Both the position numbers and the translations under genes were made by a program. Source: Spirochaetota bacterium (GTDB lineage Bacteria; Spirochaetota; UBA12135; COTS27; JAFLEE01). From it: DNA of 61,461 nucleotides. Within the stretch, counting starts at the first letter, position 1; each line of letters opens with the position of its first letter. Where the stretch lies: assembly GCA_017302015.1 (NCBI GenBank), contig JAFLEE010000023.1, positions 1 to 61,461 on the forward strand, given 5' to 3'. Of this stretch, positions 8,957 through 16,973 are shown piece after piece. Below the pieces are notes generated by a model that was not told the DNA's origin, did no database searches, and saw only the letters and a program-made list of their open reading frames with translations.

Positions 8957-9475
8957 TCAGCTCTTGGCCTTTTCCTTCGACGCGCCCTCGGCGGCCTTCT
9001 CCCGTTGCGCCTTATTGCGCTCTTCGAGACGCCGGCGGATCTCCTTCCATTTCTGCACTTGTTCGGGGTTGAGCATCGCCTTGCAATCGAAGGCGAAGCG
9101 GAAGCGCAGGAGTTCGAGGTTCGCGCTGAGTTTGGCGCGCTTCTGGAGCATTTCCTTCATGAGGCTCATGTCGGGATCGTCCTTGGGCCGCTCGGCGTCG
9201 AGGATCTCGAGGGTGCGCTTCAGGTCTTCCAGGTCCCGGTCGATTTCCTGCTGGGTCTTGTCCGCTAGATCCTTCATGTTCTGGTAAACATCTGGGGAAA
9301 GGAGGAGTTGGCCCTTGTAGAAATCGACCATGCCGCCGAAGGTGGAGGTATCTCCCCGCGGCGCTTCCGCGGCCGGGGCCGCGGCGTTCTTCTCCGTCTT
9401 CTTTCCCTTCTGCTGGGCCATGAGAGGCACAGCGACGAGGGCCAGCAACACCATCCAAACACGCATCCCGTTCAT
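8957..9475 (-). CDS. Exported Spy/CpxP-like helical protein
   Basis: 172 residues starting at the ATG at 9475, which has GGAGG six bases upstream. The N-terminus is a signal peptide (MNGMRVWMVLLALVAVPLMAQ), followed by a Lys/Ala-rich linker and a mostly helical region. LLSPDVYQNMKDLADK and LNPEQVQKWKEIRRRLEER resemble the LTxxQ repeats of Spy/CpxP periplasmic chaperones and related metal-stress proteins, though the match is loose. It lies just upstream of rsmH in the same direction, and the rsmH frame runs into its 3' end. A periplasmic role is likely; a specific function is not. Confidence 0.7.
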   Translation of the reverse strand: MNGMRVWMVLLALVAVPLMAQQKGKKTEKNAAAPAAEAPRGDTSTFGGMVDFYKGQLLLSPDVYQNMKDLADKTQQEIDRDLEDLKRTLEILDAERPKDDPDMSLMKEMLQKRAKLSANLELLRFRFAFDCKAMLNPEQVQKWKEIRRRLEERNKAQREKAAEGASKEKAKS

Positions 9476-9720
9476 GATCGCCTCCAAAAGCCGGGTCCCT
9501 TGGTTTCGGCAATCGCCTGGGAGCCGCGTTCGCGTCCCACCGGACGCCCAACGCCTGCAAGTATACATGAAGAGCGTCCCCGTGAGAACGACTTAAAAAG
9601 AGTGAACCGCCGCAAGACACCCCGGGGTAAGCCGGGGGCCGCCGTACCAAGGCGTGGTTCCCGGCCGGCGGGCGCGGAGAAACCCGGGGCCGTGCCGCGG
9701 ATCGGGCCCCCGGGCGGGGG

Positions 9721-10986
9721 CTATTTCCGCTTGGAGAGGACGCTCGCTTCGTACTCGTCGATGCTTTCCAGGCAGGCCTGCTCGTGGGGGACACCTTTGT
9801 CGAGGCAGAACTTGTCCCAGACGGCGCCGAAGGGGAGCGCTTTATTCGCCTCGACGAGGGCGAGGCGGCGGCCGAAGTTCCCCTTCTTCTCGGCCTCGCG
9901 CAGGGCTTCGATGGGCTCGAGGTGGGAGATCAGGATCGCCTTCATGGCCGACCGGGCGCCGACGGCCCAGGCCGCGATGCGGTTGATGGAGGCGTCGAAA
10001 TAATCGAGGGCGAAGTTCACCCGCGACCAGGCGTCGCAGCGGGTGATCTCCTCGGCGAGGAGGCGGAGTTCATCGCCCAGGAGCACGACGTGGTCGCTGT
10101 CCCAGCGCACGCCGCGGCTGACGTGCAGCAGCAGTTCGTCGGCCCACAGCAGCGTGGAGGAGATCTTGTCGGCCACGGATTCGGTGGGGTGGAAATGGCC
10201 CATGTCGAAGCAGGGCATGACCTTGTTCCTCAGCGCGTAGCCGAGGTAGAACTCGTGGGAGCCCACCACGTAGGATTCGCTGCCGATGCCGAAGAGTTTG
10301 CACTCGACGGCGTCTTTCATGTGCTTGGGGTCGGTTTTCTTGGCGAAGGCAGCGTCCAGGGAATCCTTGAGGCGCTTGCGGGGGGACAGGCGGTCGACGG
10401 GGAGGTCTTTGCTCCCATCGGGGATCCAGAGGTTGACCACGCTCGGGCTGCCGAGTTCCCGGCCCATCGCCTCGCCGATCTCCCGCGCCGCCTGGGCGTG
10501 GCGGATCCAGAACTCGCGGATGGAGGCATCAGGGTGGGAGAGCGTGAGGCCGTCGGCGGCCTTGGGGTGGGAGAAGAAGGAGCCGTTGAAGTCGAGTTTC
10601 ACCTTCTGGGCCTTGGCCCAGTCGATCCAAGGCCGAAAATGCTCCGGCTTCTGCTGGTCGCGGTCGGCCTTGCCGCCGTTGGCGTAGAGGGCGTGGACGT
10701 TCACCCGGTGCTGCCCGGGGATGAGCGAGAGGGCCTTCTCGAGGTCGGCCTTCAATTCGCCCCAATTGCGGGCCTTGCCCGGATGGTTGCCCGTGGTGGC
10801 GATCCCGCCGGAGAGGGGGCCCTCGGATTCGAAGCCGGCCACGTCATCGCCCTGCCAGCAGTGGATGGAGATGGAGCGCTCCGCCATTCGGGCGAGGGCT
10901 TTTTCTGTGTCGACGCCCCAGGCGGCGTAGGTCTTCTTCGCCTGCTCGTAATCGGCCTTGATCTCGTCGGTGCCTCTGGTTTTCAT
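9721..10986 (-). CDS. rhaA: L-rhamnose isomerase
   Basis: A 421-residue TIM-barrel isomerase that converts L-rhamnose to L-rhamnulose. The start at 10986 follows AGGAG at good spacing; the extra 42 residues of the longer frame are antisense-like. Family landmarks: SIHCWQGDDVAGFE near the N-terminus, LDFNGSFFSHP, and metal-site regions VGSHEFYLGYALRN and CFDMGHFHPTE, followed by HVSRGVRWDSDHVV. The gene is transcribed away from the class II aldolase at 11253. No rhamnulokinase is present in the window, so the route after isomerisation is incomplete here. Some enzymes of this family also accept other aldoses. Confidence 0.93.
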   Translation of the reverse strand: MKTRGTDEIKADYEQAKKTYAAWGVDTEKALARMAERSISIHCWQGDDVAGFESEGPLSGGIATTGNHPGKARNWGELKADLEKALSLIPGQHRVNVHALYANGGKADRDQQKPEHFRPWIDWAKAQKVKLDFNGSFFSHPKAADGLTLSHPDASIREFWIRHAQAAREIGEAMGRELGSPSVVNLWIPDGSKDLPVDRLSPRKRLKDSLDAAFAKKTDPKHMKDAVECKLFGIGSESYVVGSHEFYLGYALRNKVMPCFDMGHFHPTESVADKISSTLLWADELLLHVSRGVRWDSDHVVLLGDELRLLAEEITRCDAWSRVNFALDYFDASINRIAAWAVGARSAMKAILISHLEPIEALREAEKKGNFGRRLALVEANKALPFGAVWDKFCLDKGVPHEQACLESIDEYEASVLSKRK

Positions 10987-11117
10987 GGGTGCTCCTGGCG
11001 GCGTTCGGGGAGGCCCGATTTTCGCGCCTGCGACGCCGCCTTCGCGGGCGGCCGTCCACCCTAATGTAGCACAGGACGCCGGGGGGAGTACATTCGCCCC
11101 CCCGACCGACACTGTTC

Positions 11118-11136
11118 AAGGAAATTCCATTTCCTT
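11118..11136. promoter_or_regulatory. Perfect inverted repeat in the rhaA/aldolase divergent region
   Basis: AAGGAAAT-TCC-ATTTCCTT, eight-base arms around a three-base centre, lies between the divergent rhaA and class II aldolase genes. Its position suggests a shared operator for a sugar-responsive regulator that is not in the window. No matching promoter elements could be assigned with confidence. Confidence 0.4.
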
Positions 11137-11252
11137 TGGATAGGGAGCCGGGATCCTTAATTTAGTATAGGAAGCCTTAAAAACATGGATGCGGGGGGCC
11201 GGCCTTTGACGCCCCACCCCGGATCCCATACGATGGAGGCCTAGGAATCAAT

Positions 11253-12416
11253 ATGGAACAGGCCCTGAAGGATCTCATCCTCATCTCCCGCAGCGTCGGT
11301 CGCGATGCCATGCTCGTGCAGGGCGGGGGCGGCAATACCTCGGTCAAGACGCCCGACGGGAAGTCCATGTTCGTGAAGGCCAGCGGCACCTCGCTGAAGG
11401 AAATGGACGCCGAGAAGGGATGGCGCAAGGTCGACCTCGCCTCGGTGCGCCATGCCCTCGCCGACGGGGGCCTCGCCCGCATGCCCGACCAGGCCCGGGA
11501 AGCCGAGATCCTGCGGCGCCTGCTGGATTCCTGCGTCGACGGCCGCAAAGACGGCAGCCGGCCCTCGGTGGAATCCCACGTCCACTCCCTCCTGGGAACC
11601 TGCGTCGTCCACGTCCACGCCATGGGCATCGGCGCCTTCGTCCACTCGAAGAACGGCAAGTCCGCGCTGCTGAAACGCCTCTCGGGGCGCAAATTGCCCC
11701 CCCTGTGGATCCCCTATTGCAATCCCGGGTTCACCCTGGCGGTGAAGGCCCGCGACCTCGCCGTCGCCTACGAGAAGAAATACGGGGCCAAGCCCGAACT
11801 CGTGCTCCAAGGGAAGCACGGCATCTTCGTCGGCGGCCCGACGCCCCAAAAAACCCTGGCCCTCTTGCGCCAGGTGGTGGGCGATTGTCTCAAGGGCATC
11901 CAGTGGAAGGCGCCCCGCCCCGCGCCCAAGCCGGCCGGCCGCCTCGTGCGCGAAGCCCAAGACGCGATCCAGGGCGCGGTCTGGAAGATCCTGGGCCAGG
12001 AAGTGGAGGTGCGCCATGTCTGGCACCCCGTGGTGGCCGACCTCCTCGCCCAGAAGAACGCGAAAGCCCTCGTCGCCCCCGACGCCCTCTCCCCCGACGA
12101 CCTCATCTACACCCACGGGCGCATCGTCTGGATGGAGAAAGCGAGCGCGGCGGTGGTCGAGCGCGAACTCGAGAAGGGCCACGCCCCGGGGAAGAAGCCG
12201 CCCCGGCTCTACCTGGTCAAGGGGCTGGGCCTCTTCGTCGCCACCCTCCCCGCCACGGCGCAGGCGGTCATCGACACGGCCCTCATGGTCTTCTCGGTGC
12301 GCCGCTGGGCGACGAAACTCGGCGGCGTGGTGCCCCTGGCCCCGGCGGAGCGGAATTTCATCCTCAATTGGGAAGTGGAGAATTACCGCGCCAAACTGAT
12401 CGAAAAGAAGAAATAG
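11253..12416 (+). CDS. Class II aldolase/adducin-family protein
   Basis: 387 residues. The N-terminal half has the class II aldolase core: GGGGNTSVKTPDG (phosphate/substrate loop), then ESHVHSLLGTCVVHVHAMG, which supplies the HxH zinc ligands, and later GKHGIFVGG with the third histidine. The domain resembles the aldolase part of bifunctional rhamnulose-1-phosphate aldolase/lactaldehyde dehydrogenase (RhaE) proteins, but no dehydrogenase domain follows. Divergent rhaA makes a role in splitting a 6-deoxyketose phosphate plausible, yet the C-terminal ~150 residues are not typical of a minimal aldolase. Substrate inferred from context. Confidence 0.8.
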   Translation: MEQALKDLILISRSVGRDAMLVQGGGGNTSVKTPDGKSMFVKASGTSLKEMDAEKGWRKVDLASVRHALADGGLARMPDQAREAEILRRLLDSCVDGRKDGSRPSVESHVHSLLGTCVVHVHAMGIGAFVHSKNGKSALLKRLSGRKLPPLWIPYCNPGFTLAVKARDLAVAYEKKYGAKPELVLQGKHGIFVGGPTPQKTLALLRQVVGDCLKGIQWKAPRPAPKPAGRLVREAQDAIQGAVWKILGQEVEVRHVWHPVVADLLAQKNAKALVAPDALSPDDLIYTHGRIVWMEKASAAVVERELEKGHAPGKKPPRLYLVKGLGLFVATLPATAQAVIDTALMVFSVRRWATKLGGVVPLAPAERNFILNWEVENYRAKLIEKKK

Positions 12417-12518
12417 ACCCTCGCGCCACGTCAGTGGGTGCAGGAAGGCGCCCCGAGAGCTTCGGCCTACGCGTCCCCCAGGGCGCGTGCAATTCACGGG
12501 ATAATCCTGCGTCCCAAC

Positions 12519-13298
12519 ATGGAACTTTCCCGCGACCAGATCCACGAGCATAATCTCCTCCTCCTGCCCGCCCATCGCCGACGCTGGGAGGCCCTGCGCC
12601 AGGAACTTTCTTACCGCGGCCATGACCCCGAAGCCCTCATCGAAACCGTGCGCCGGATCGAATGTGTCCTCGCCCCCGGGGACCTGGGCGGCGCCGGGGA
12701 TTTCATGGGCGGAGGCCTGGCCCGGTCCCCGCTGGAGTATCTCCACGACTCGCTCCTCATCCACCGTCTCACGCGCCTGGCCCCCCGCTTGATGCCGCCC
12801 GCGGCGTGGCAGACCTCCGCGTCGTGGGAGGGCCTTATCGCCTTCGCCCTCGAGAATAAGTTGCGCCTTGACGGCCAAGCCCCCCGCTCCTATCCCCAAA
12901 ACCCGGGCGAACTCCCCACCTGGTCCCTCTTCAATGCGTTCGTGGATGATCGGTCCCGCAATGCGGACGCTTCCGGGGCGATTCCATTTTCCCTGCCTCC
13001 GTTCCACGATGACCGGGGCTTCGATCCCCTCGAATCCTGCCTCATCCGCATCGAGAACCTGGCCCTTTGCTTCCTGAAAGCCCGCCTCGTGGAGCCGCTA
13101 CCGGCCGCCTCCTCGACGGCCGTTGACGACCCCGCGGGCCGCCATGAGCGCCTCGGCGACGCCTGGCAGACCGATCTGCGCCCCCTCACCGCCGAGTACC
13201 GCCTGCGCACCGGGGCCGCCCTCCATCCCTTCGCCGCCTTCCGCGCCCTAGGCGTGCGCCCCGCCCTCGCCTCCCAGCGCCCAACCGCCGAGGCCTGA
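12519..13298 (+). CDS. Unknown protein between two aldolase-family genes
   Basis: 259 residues from the ATG at 12519; a GTG at 12438 would add 27 residues, and neither start has a clear ribosome-binding site. The protein is soluble and helix-rich (NLLLLPAHRRRWEALRQEL; ALIETVRRIECVLAP) without signal peptide or membrane segment. I recognise no motif. It sits 103 bases after one aldolase gene and 15 bases before the next, so it is probably co-transcribed with the latter. Codon use looks like its neighbours. Confidence 0.65.
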   Translation: MELSRDQIHEHNLLLLPAHRRRWEALRQELSYRGHDPEALIETVRRIECVLAPGDLGGAGDFMGGGLARSPLEYLHDSLLIHRLTRLAPRLMPPAAWQTSASWEGLIAFALENKLRLDGQAPRSYPQNPGELPTWSLFNAFVDDRSRNADASGAIPFSLPPFHDDRGFDPLESCLIRIENLALCFLKARLVEPLPAASSTAVDDPAGRHERLGDAWQTDLRPLTAEYRLRTGAALHPFAAFRALGVRPALASQRPTAEA

Positions 13299-13312
13299 CA
13301 CCAGGAGCCCCC

Positions 13313-14605
13313 GTGAATTACGCCTATATGCCCCCGAGGCAGCAGATCCTCACCATCATGTCGCGCCTCTATGAGTACGGCATGACCACGACCTCGGGGG
13401 GGAACCTCTCCATCCGGGAACCCAACGGCGATATTTGGATCACCCCCAGCGGGGTGGACAAGGGCGCCCTGCGGGAGAGCGATATGCTCCTCATGCGCGG
13501 GGATACGGTGGTGGAGGGCGTGCACCGTCCCTCGACCGAATACCCGTTCCATCGGGCGATCCTCGGATCTCGCCCCGATTTCGCCGCCGTGCTCCACGCC
13601 CATTCGTCGGCGCTGGTCGCCTTCTCCATCGTGGGCAAGCTCCCCGACACCCGCATCCTGCCCCAGGCGAGCCGCATCTGCGGGAAGGTGGGGTTCGCGC
13701 CCTACGCCATCCCCGGCAGCGCGCTCCTCGGGCAGAACATCGCCGATGCCTTCTCCCGGGGGTTCGATACGGTGATCCTGGAGAACCACGGGGTGGCCAC
13801 GGGGGGCGCCGACCTGCTCCAGGCCTTCCAGCGCTTCGAGACCCTGGAGTTCTGCGCCCGGGCGATCCTCGCCGCGGCGGGGCTGGGGAAAGTACTTCCT
13901 CTCAGCGACGGCGAGATCGGCCTCCTCGACCACCAGCGGCACCTGGAACTCCCCGAATCGGTCCCCGCCCACCGCTCCTTCCGCGAGCGGGAACTCCGCC
14001 GCGCCATGGCCCAGACCATCCACCGCGCCTACGACCAGCGCCTCATGACGAGCACCGAGGGCTCCCTCTCCGCCCGCGTCGACGCCGAATCCTTCCTGAT
14101 CACCCCCTATGGCATCGACCGGAAGTACCTCGAGGTCGACGACCTCGTGCTCATCCAGGGGAAGGCGCGGGAGGCCGGCAAGATCCCTTCCCGGGCCGCC
14201 GCGGTCCACGCCGAGGTCTACCGCCAGCACCCCGGCGTCCACGCCATCATCTCGGCCCAGCCGCCCGGGGTCACCGCGTTCAACATCACGGGCACGCCCC
14301 TCGATACCCGCACGATCCCCGAAAGCTATATCGTGCTGCGCGACCTGCCGCTGCTGCCCTACGGGCTCCCCTTCCAAGACGAGAAGGCCCTGGCGGCGCG
14401 CCTCACCCCCCATTCCCCCGTGCTCATGATCCAGAACGACTCGGTCATGGCCGTCGGCCGAAGCATCACCGAGGCTTTCGATCGCCTGGAGGTGGCCGAG
14501 TTCACCGCCACGAGCCTGCTCCAGGGCCGGGCCATCGGAAAGCTCGCCGAGATCTCCCAGGAGCGCATCCGCGAGATCGAGGAGACCTTCAAACTCCCCA
14601 AATAG
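13313..14605 (+). CDS. Tandem class II aldolase protein with degenerate second domain
   Basis: 430 residues from a GTG preceded by AGGAG. Residues 10-200 are a complete class II aldolase domain: TTSGGNLSIR (26-35), Glu76, the HxH zinc pair His95/His97 in LHAHSSA, and His159 in ENHGVATGG. This fits L-fuculose-phosphate or rhamnulose-phosphate aldolases. Residues 222-410 are a second copy with the same order of elements (TSTEGSLSAR, ITPYGIDRKY). The zinc histidines are lost: HAH is replaced by SAQ (314-316) and ENHG by QNDS (374-377), while Glu301 remains. The second domain is therefore probably non-catalytic, perhaps structural or regulatory. Context with rhaA suggests deoxysugar breakdown. 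Confidence 0.88.
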   Translation: MNYAYMPPRQQILTIMSRLYEYGMTTTSGGNLSIREPNGDIWITPSGVDKGALRESDMLLMRGDTVVEGVHRPSTEYPFHRAILGSRPDFAAVLHAHSSALVAFSIVGKLPDTRILPQASRICGKVGFAPYAIPGSALLGQNIADAFSRGFDTVILENHGVATGGADLLQAFQRFETLEFCARAILAAAGLGKVLPLSDGEIGLLDHQRHLELPESVPAHRSFRERELRRAMAQTIHRAYDQRLMTSTEGSLSARVDAESFLITPYGIDRKYLEVDDLVLIQGKAREAGKIPSRAAAVHAEVYRQHPGVHAIISAQPPGVTAFNITGTPLDTRTIPESYIVLRDLPLLPYGLPFQDEKALAARLTPHSPVLMIQNDSVMAVGRSITEAFDRLEVAEFTATSLLQGRAIGKLAEISQERIREIEETFKLPK

Positions 14606-14610
14606 CCCCA

Positions 14611-14629
14611 TCCCGGGGCGCCCCCGGGA
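14611..14629. terminator. GC-rich hairpin between convergent genes
   Basis: TCCCGGGG-CGC-CCCCGGGA forms an eight-base-pair stem between the tandem aldolase gene and the convergent membrane-protein gene. There is no T-run on either side, so it may be a weak or factor-assisted bidirectional terminator. Confidence 0.35.
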
Positions 14630-14660
14630 GGCGGGGCGACCGCGGGAGACGGGCGCCCCT

Positions 14661-15677
14661 TCAGGATTTTCCGGTGATGTCCTTCACCAGGGCCTTCACA
14701 TGGAAGCCCTCGTGGATGAAGAGCATGATGAGGCCGAGCACCAGGGTGAGCAGGTAATAGATCACGCGGAAGAGGATGAGGGGGGCCAGGAGCGCCCCCG
14801 TCTCGTAATGCTCCCCGATCAGCAGCAGCACCGTGGCCTCGACCACCCCGAGCCCCCCGGGCACATTGGCGGCGAGGCCCAGCACCGAGGCGATGACGTA
14901 GACGCCGGCGAATTGGTAGAACGGGATGGGCGGGTCGCCCTTCGGCAGGAGCACGTACATGCAGGCCGCCGCCGCGACGAGCTCGATGGCGCTGAAGACG
15001 GCCTGGGCGAAGGCGCGTTTGAAACCGGGGAAGGGGATGCGCACCTTCCACAGGCGGATCTCGCTGCGCCGCAGGAGCGCGGCGCTGAAATAGCCCAGGA
15101 GCAGCCCGAGGCAGATCCACCCCAGGGCGCGGGTGGTGTGGATGCCGAAGGGCAGGCGGATATTGGAGGGGATCTCCAATGGATGGAGGAGGAAGAAGAT
15201 CGCCCCGGCGGTGATCACCCCGATGGCGTAGGAGATGGAGGAGAAGGTGACGATGGCGGGGATGGAACCCGGGGGCACCCCGTAGCGCGACATGAAGCGG
15301 AAGCGCATGGACGAACTGGCGAAGAGCGACATGCCCGTGTTATGGCTCATGGAGATGCTCACGAAGGAGGCCAGGGCCACCTTGTGGAAGGGCAGGCGCT
15401 CCCCCGCGTTGATCACCGCCACCATCTCGTAGGCGGCGATGAAGAAGTAGGAGAGGAAGCAGAACACGAGGGACCACACGATGGCGGAACGGGGCAGGTC
15501 GCGCAGGTATTCCAGCCAGACCGCGCCCCGCATGAGTTGGAATTCCTTCCACAGCGACCGGATGCAGATGGCGAAGAGCACCACCATGACGATGATGACG
15601 GCCCGCTGCAGCCAGACATAGAGGCGCGATTTGGGCTTTTCGCCCGGGGCCGGGGGAGGAGTGTCAAGCTCGTTCAT
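14661..15677 (-). CDS. YbhN/UPF0104-type integral membrane protein
   Basis: 338 residues from the ATG at 15677, with about eight hydrophobic helices. The family, related to the membrane domain of lysylphosphatidylglycerol synthase (MprF/AglD type), is marked by SMSHNTGMSLFASSSMRFR in the middle and the conserved VLGLAANVPGGLGVVEA segment near residues 265-290. Relatives flip or transfer lipids or lipid-linked molecules. No soluble aminoacyl-transferase domain is attached, so lysyl-lipid synthesis is unlikely. It stands alone, convergent to the aldolase gene. Confidence 0.82.
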   Translation of the reverse strand: MNELDTPPPAPGEKPKSRLYVWLQRAVIIVMVVLFAICIRSLWKEFQLMRGAVWLEYLRDLPRSAIVWSLVFCFLSYFFIAAYEMVAVINAGERLPFHKVALASFVSISMSHNTGMSLFASSSMRFRFMSRYGVPPGSIPAIVTFSSISYAIGVITAGAIFFLLHPLEIPSNIRLPFGIHTTRALGWICLGLLLGYFSAALLRRSEIRLWKVRIPFPGFKRAFAQAVFSAIELVAAAACMYVLLPKGDPPIPFYQFAGVYVIASVLGLAANVPGGLGVVEATVLLLIGEHYETGALLAPLILFRVIYYLLTLVLGLIMLFIHEGFHVKALVKDITGKS

Positions 15678-15891
15678 GGAAGGCGGGGGGGCGCATGGCC
15701 GCAGGCCTTCAATAGTACCCTGCGGGGGCCCCCTTCTGAAAGCCGCCGCCGCCATCGGGGCCGGGGTTTCTTTGCAACCCGGAGCCTTGATGTCCATTTA
15801 ACCACGCGGGTGCCCCAGGGAAACCCGAAGCGACCCCCTTCGCGCGGGGAGGGGCTCCCATTCCCGGAAGATTCAACCGAGTGAGGAACCC

Positions 15892-16929
15892 ATGGACCCC
15901 TTGAAACCCGTTCGAATCGGCATCATCGGCGCCGGCGCCAATACCCGGGCCAAGCACCTCCCGGGCTTCCGGGCCATCCCGGGGGTGGAACTCGTCGCCG
16001 TGGCCAACCGCTCCCTCGCATCGGCCCACCGGGTCGGCCGCGAGTTCGCCATCCCCCGGGCGGAAAGCCGCCCCGAGCGCATCTGGGAAGCCCATGACAT
16101 CGACGCGGTGCTCATCGGCACCTGGCCCTACCGCCACGCGGCCTACGCCTGCGCCGCCCTCGCCCACGGGAAGCACGTGCTCTCGGAGGCGCGCATGGCC
16201 ATGGACGCGAAGGAAGCCGCGCGCATGCTCGCCGCTTCGCGCGCCCGGAGGAAACTCATCGCCATGGTGGTCCCCTCCCCCTTCACCCTCGCCTACGACC
16301 ACGCCATCGCGGAGTTCGTCGCCAAGCGCCTGGGCCGATTGATCCAGGTCGACCTGACGGTGCATACGGGCCAATTTCCCGACGCGGAGTCTCCCTTCAC
16401 CTGGCGCCACGAGCGCCGCTATAGCGGGAACAACGCCATGACCCTGGGCATCTATTACGAAGCCCTCTCCCGGTGGGTCGGCCCCGCAGAGAGCGTTTCG
16501 GCCATGGCCCGCATCGTGGCTCGCAGGCGCCGGGAGGCGGCCTCGGGCGCGCTGCGCGGGGTCAGCGTGGCCGACCTCATCCAGGTGCAGGGCGTCCTGC
16601 GCCGCCACGGGGCGTTCTACCGCATGAGTTTTTCCGACGCCTCGGGATTCTCGAAGCAAAGCGAATGCACGCTCCACGGGAGCGAAGCGGCCCTGCGCAT
16701 CCCTTTCGATGGGAGCCTGCACTTCGTCGAACGCGGCGACCCCGCGGTGAAGAAACTGGATTACACCCCGGGCCCCGCCTGGCGCGTGGAAGCGGAGTTC
16801 ATCGGGGCCATCCGCGGCGAGGAGCCCGTTCGCCACACCACTTTCCAGGACGGCCTCGATTACATGCGATGGACAGACGCCGTGCACCTCGCCGCCCAAT
16901 CGGGCAAGACGTTGACCCTCTCCCGCTAG
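15892..16929 (+). CDS. Gfo/Idh/MocA-family oxidoreductase without the usual catalytic lysine
   Basis: 345 residues. The N-terminal Rossmann domain is clear (RIGIIGAGANTRAKHLPGF; VELVAVANRS; DAVLIGTWPYRHA). The C-terminal domain has the usual alpha/beta fold order and ends LAAQSGKTLTLSR. In the family a conserved EKP motif follows 'GKHVL', with the lysine in the active site. Here the sequence is GKHVLSEARMAM, so the lysine is replaced. The protein may therefore bind NAD(P) without classical dehydrogenation, or act as a variant (for example a glycosidase-like NAD enzyme). No substrate is suggested by the neighbours. Confidence 0.88.
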   Translation: MDPLKPVRIGIIGAGANTRAKHLPGFRAIPGVELVAVANRSLASAHRVGREFAIPRAESRPERIWEAHDIDAVLIGTWPYRHAAYACAALAHGKHVLSEARMAMDAKEAARMLAASRARRKLIAMVVPSPFTLAYDHAIAEFVAKRLGRLIQVDLTVHTGQFPDAESPFTWRHERRYSGNNAMTLGIYYEALSRWVGPAESVSAMARIVARRRREAASGALRGVSVADLIQVQGVLRRHGAFYRMSFSDASGFSKQSECTLHGSEAALRIPFDGSLHFVERGDPAVKKLDYTPGPAWRVEAEFIGAIRGEEPVRHTTFQDGLDYMRWTDAVHLAAQSGKTLTLSR

Positions 16930-16973
16930 AAGAAAGACGGGACGAGGGGCCCGCTTGGTGTCGGTCGGCCGAT

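Noticed and set aside
9490-9560. A second tRNA gene
   Set aside because: A GTTCGCGTCCC stretch resembles a T-arm, but position 58 is not A, the T-stem does not pair and no acceptor partner is found.
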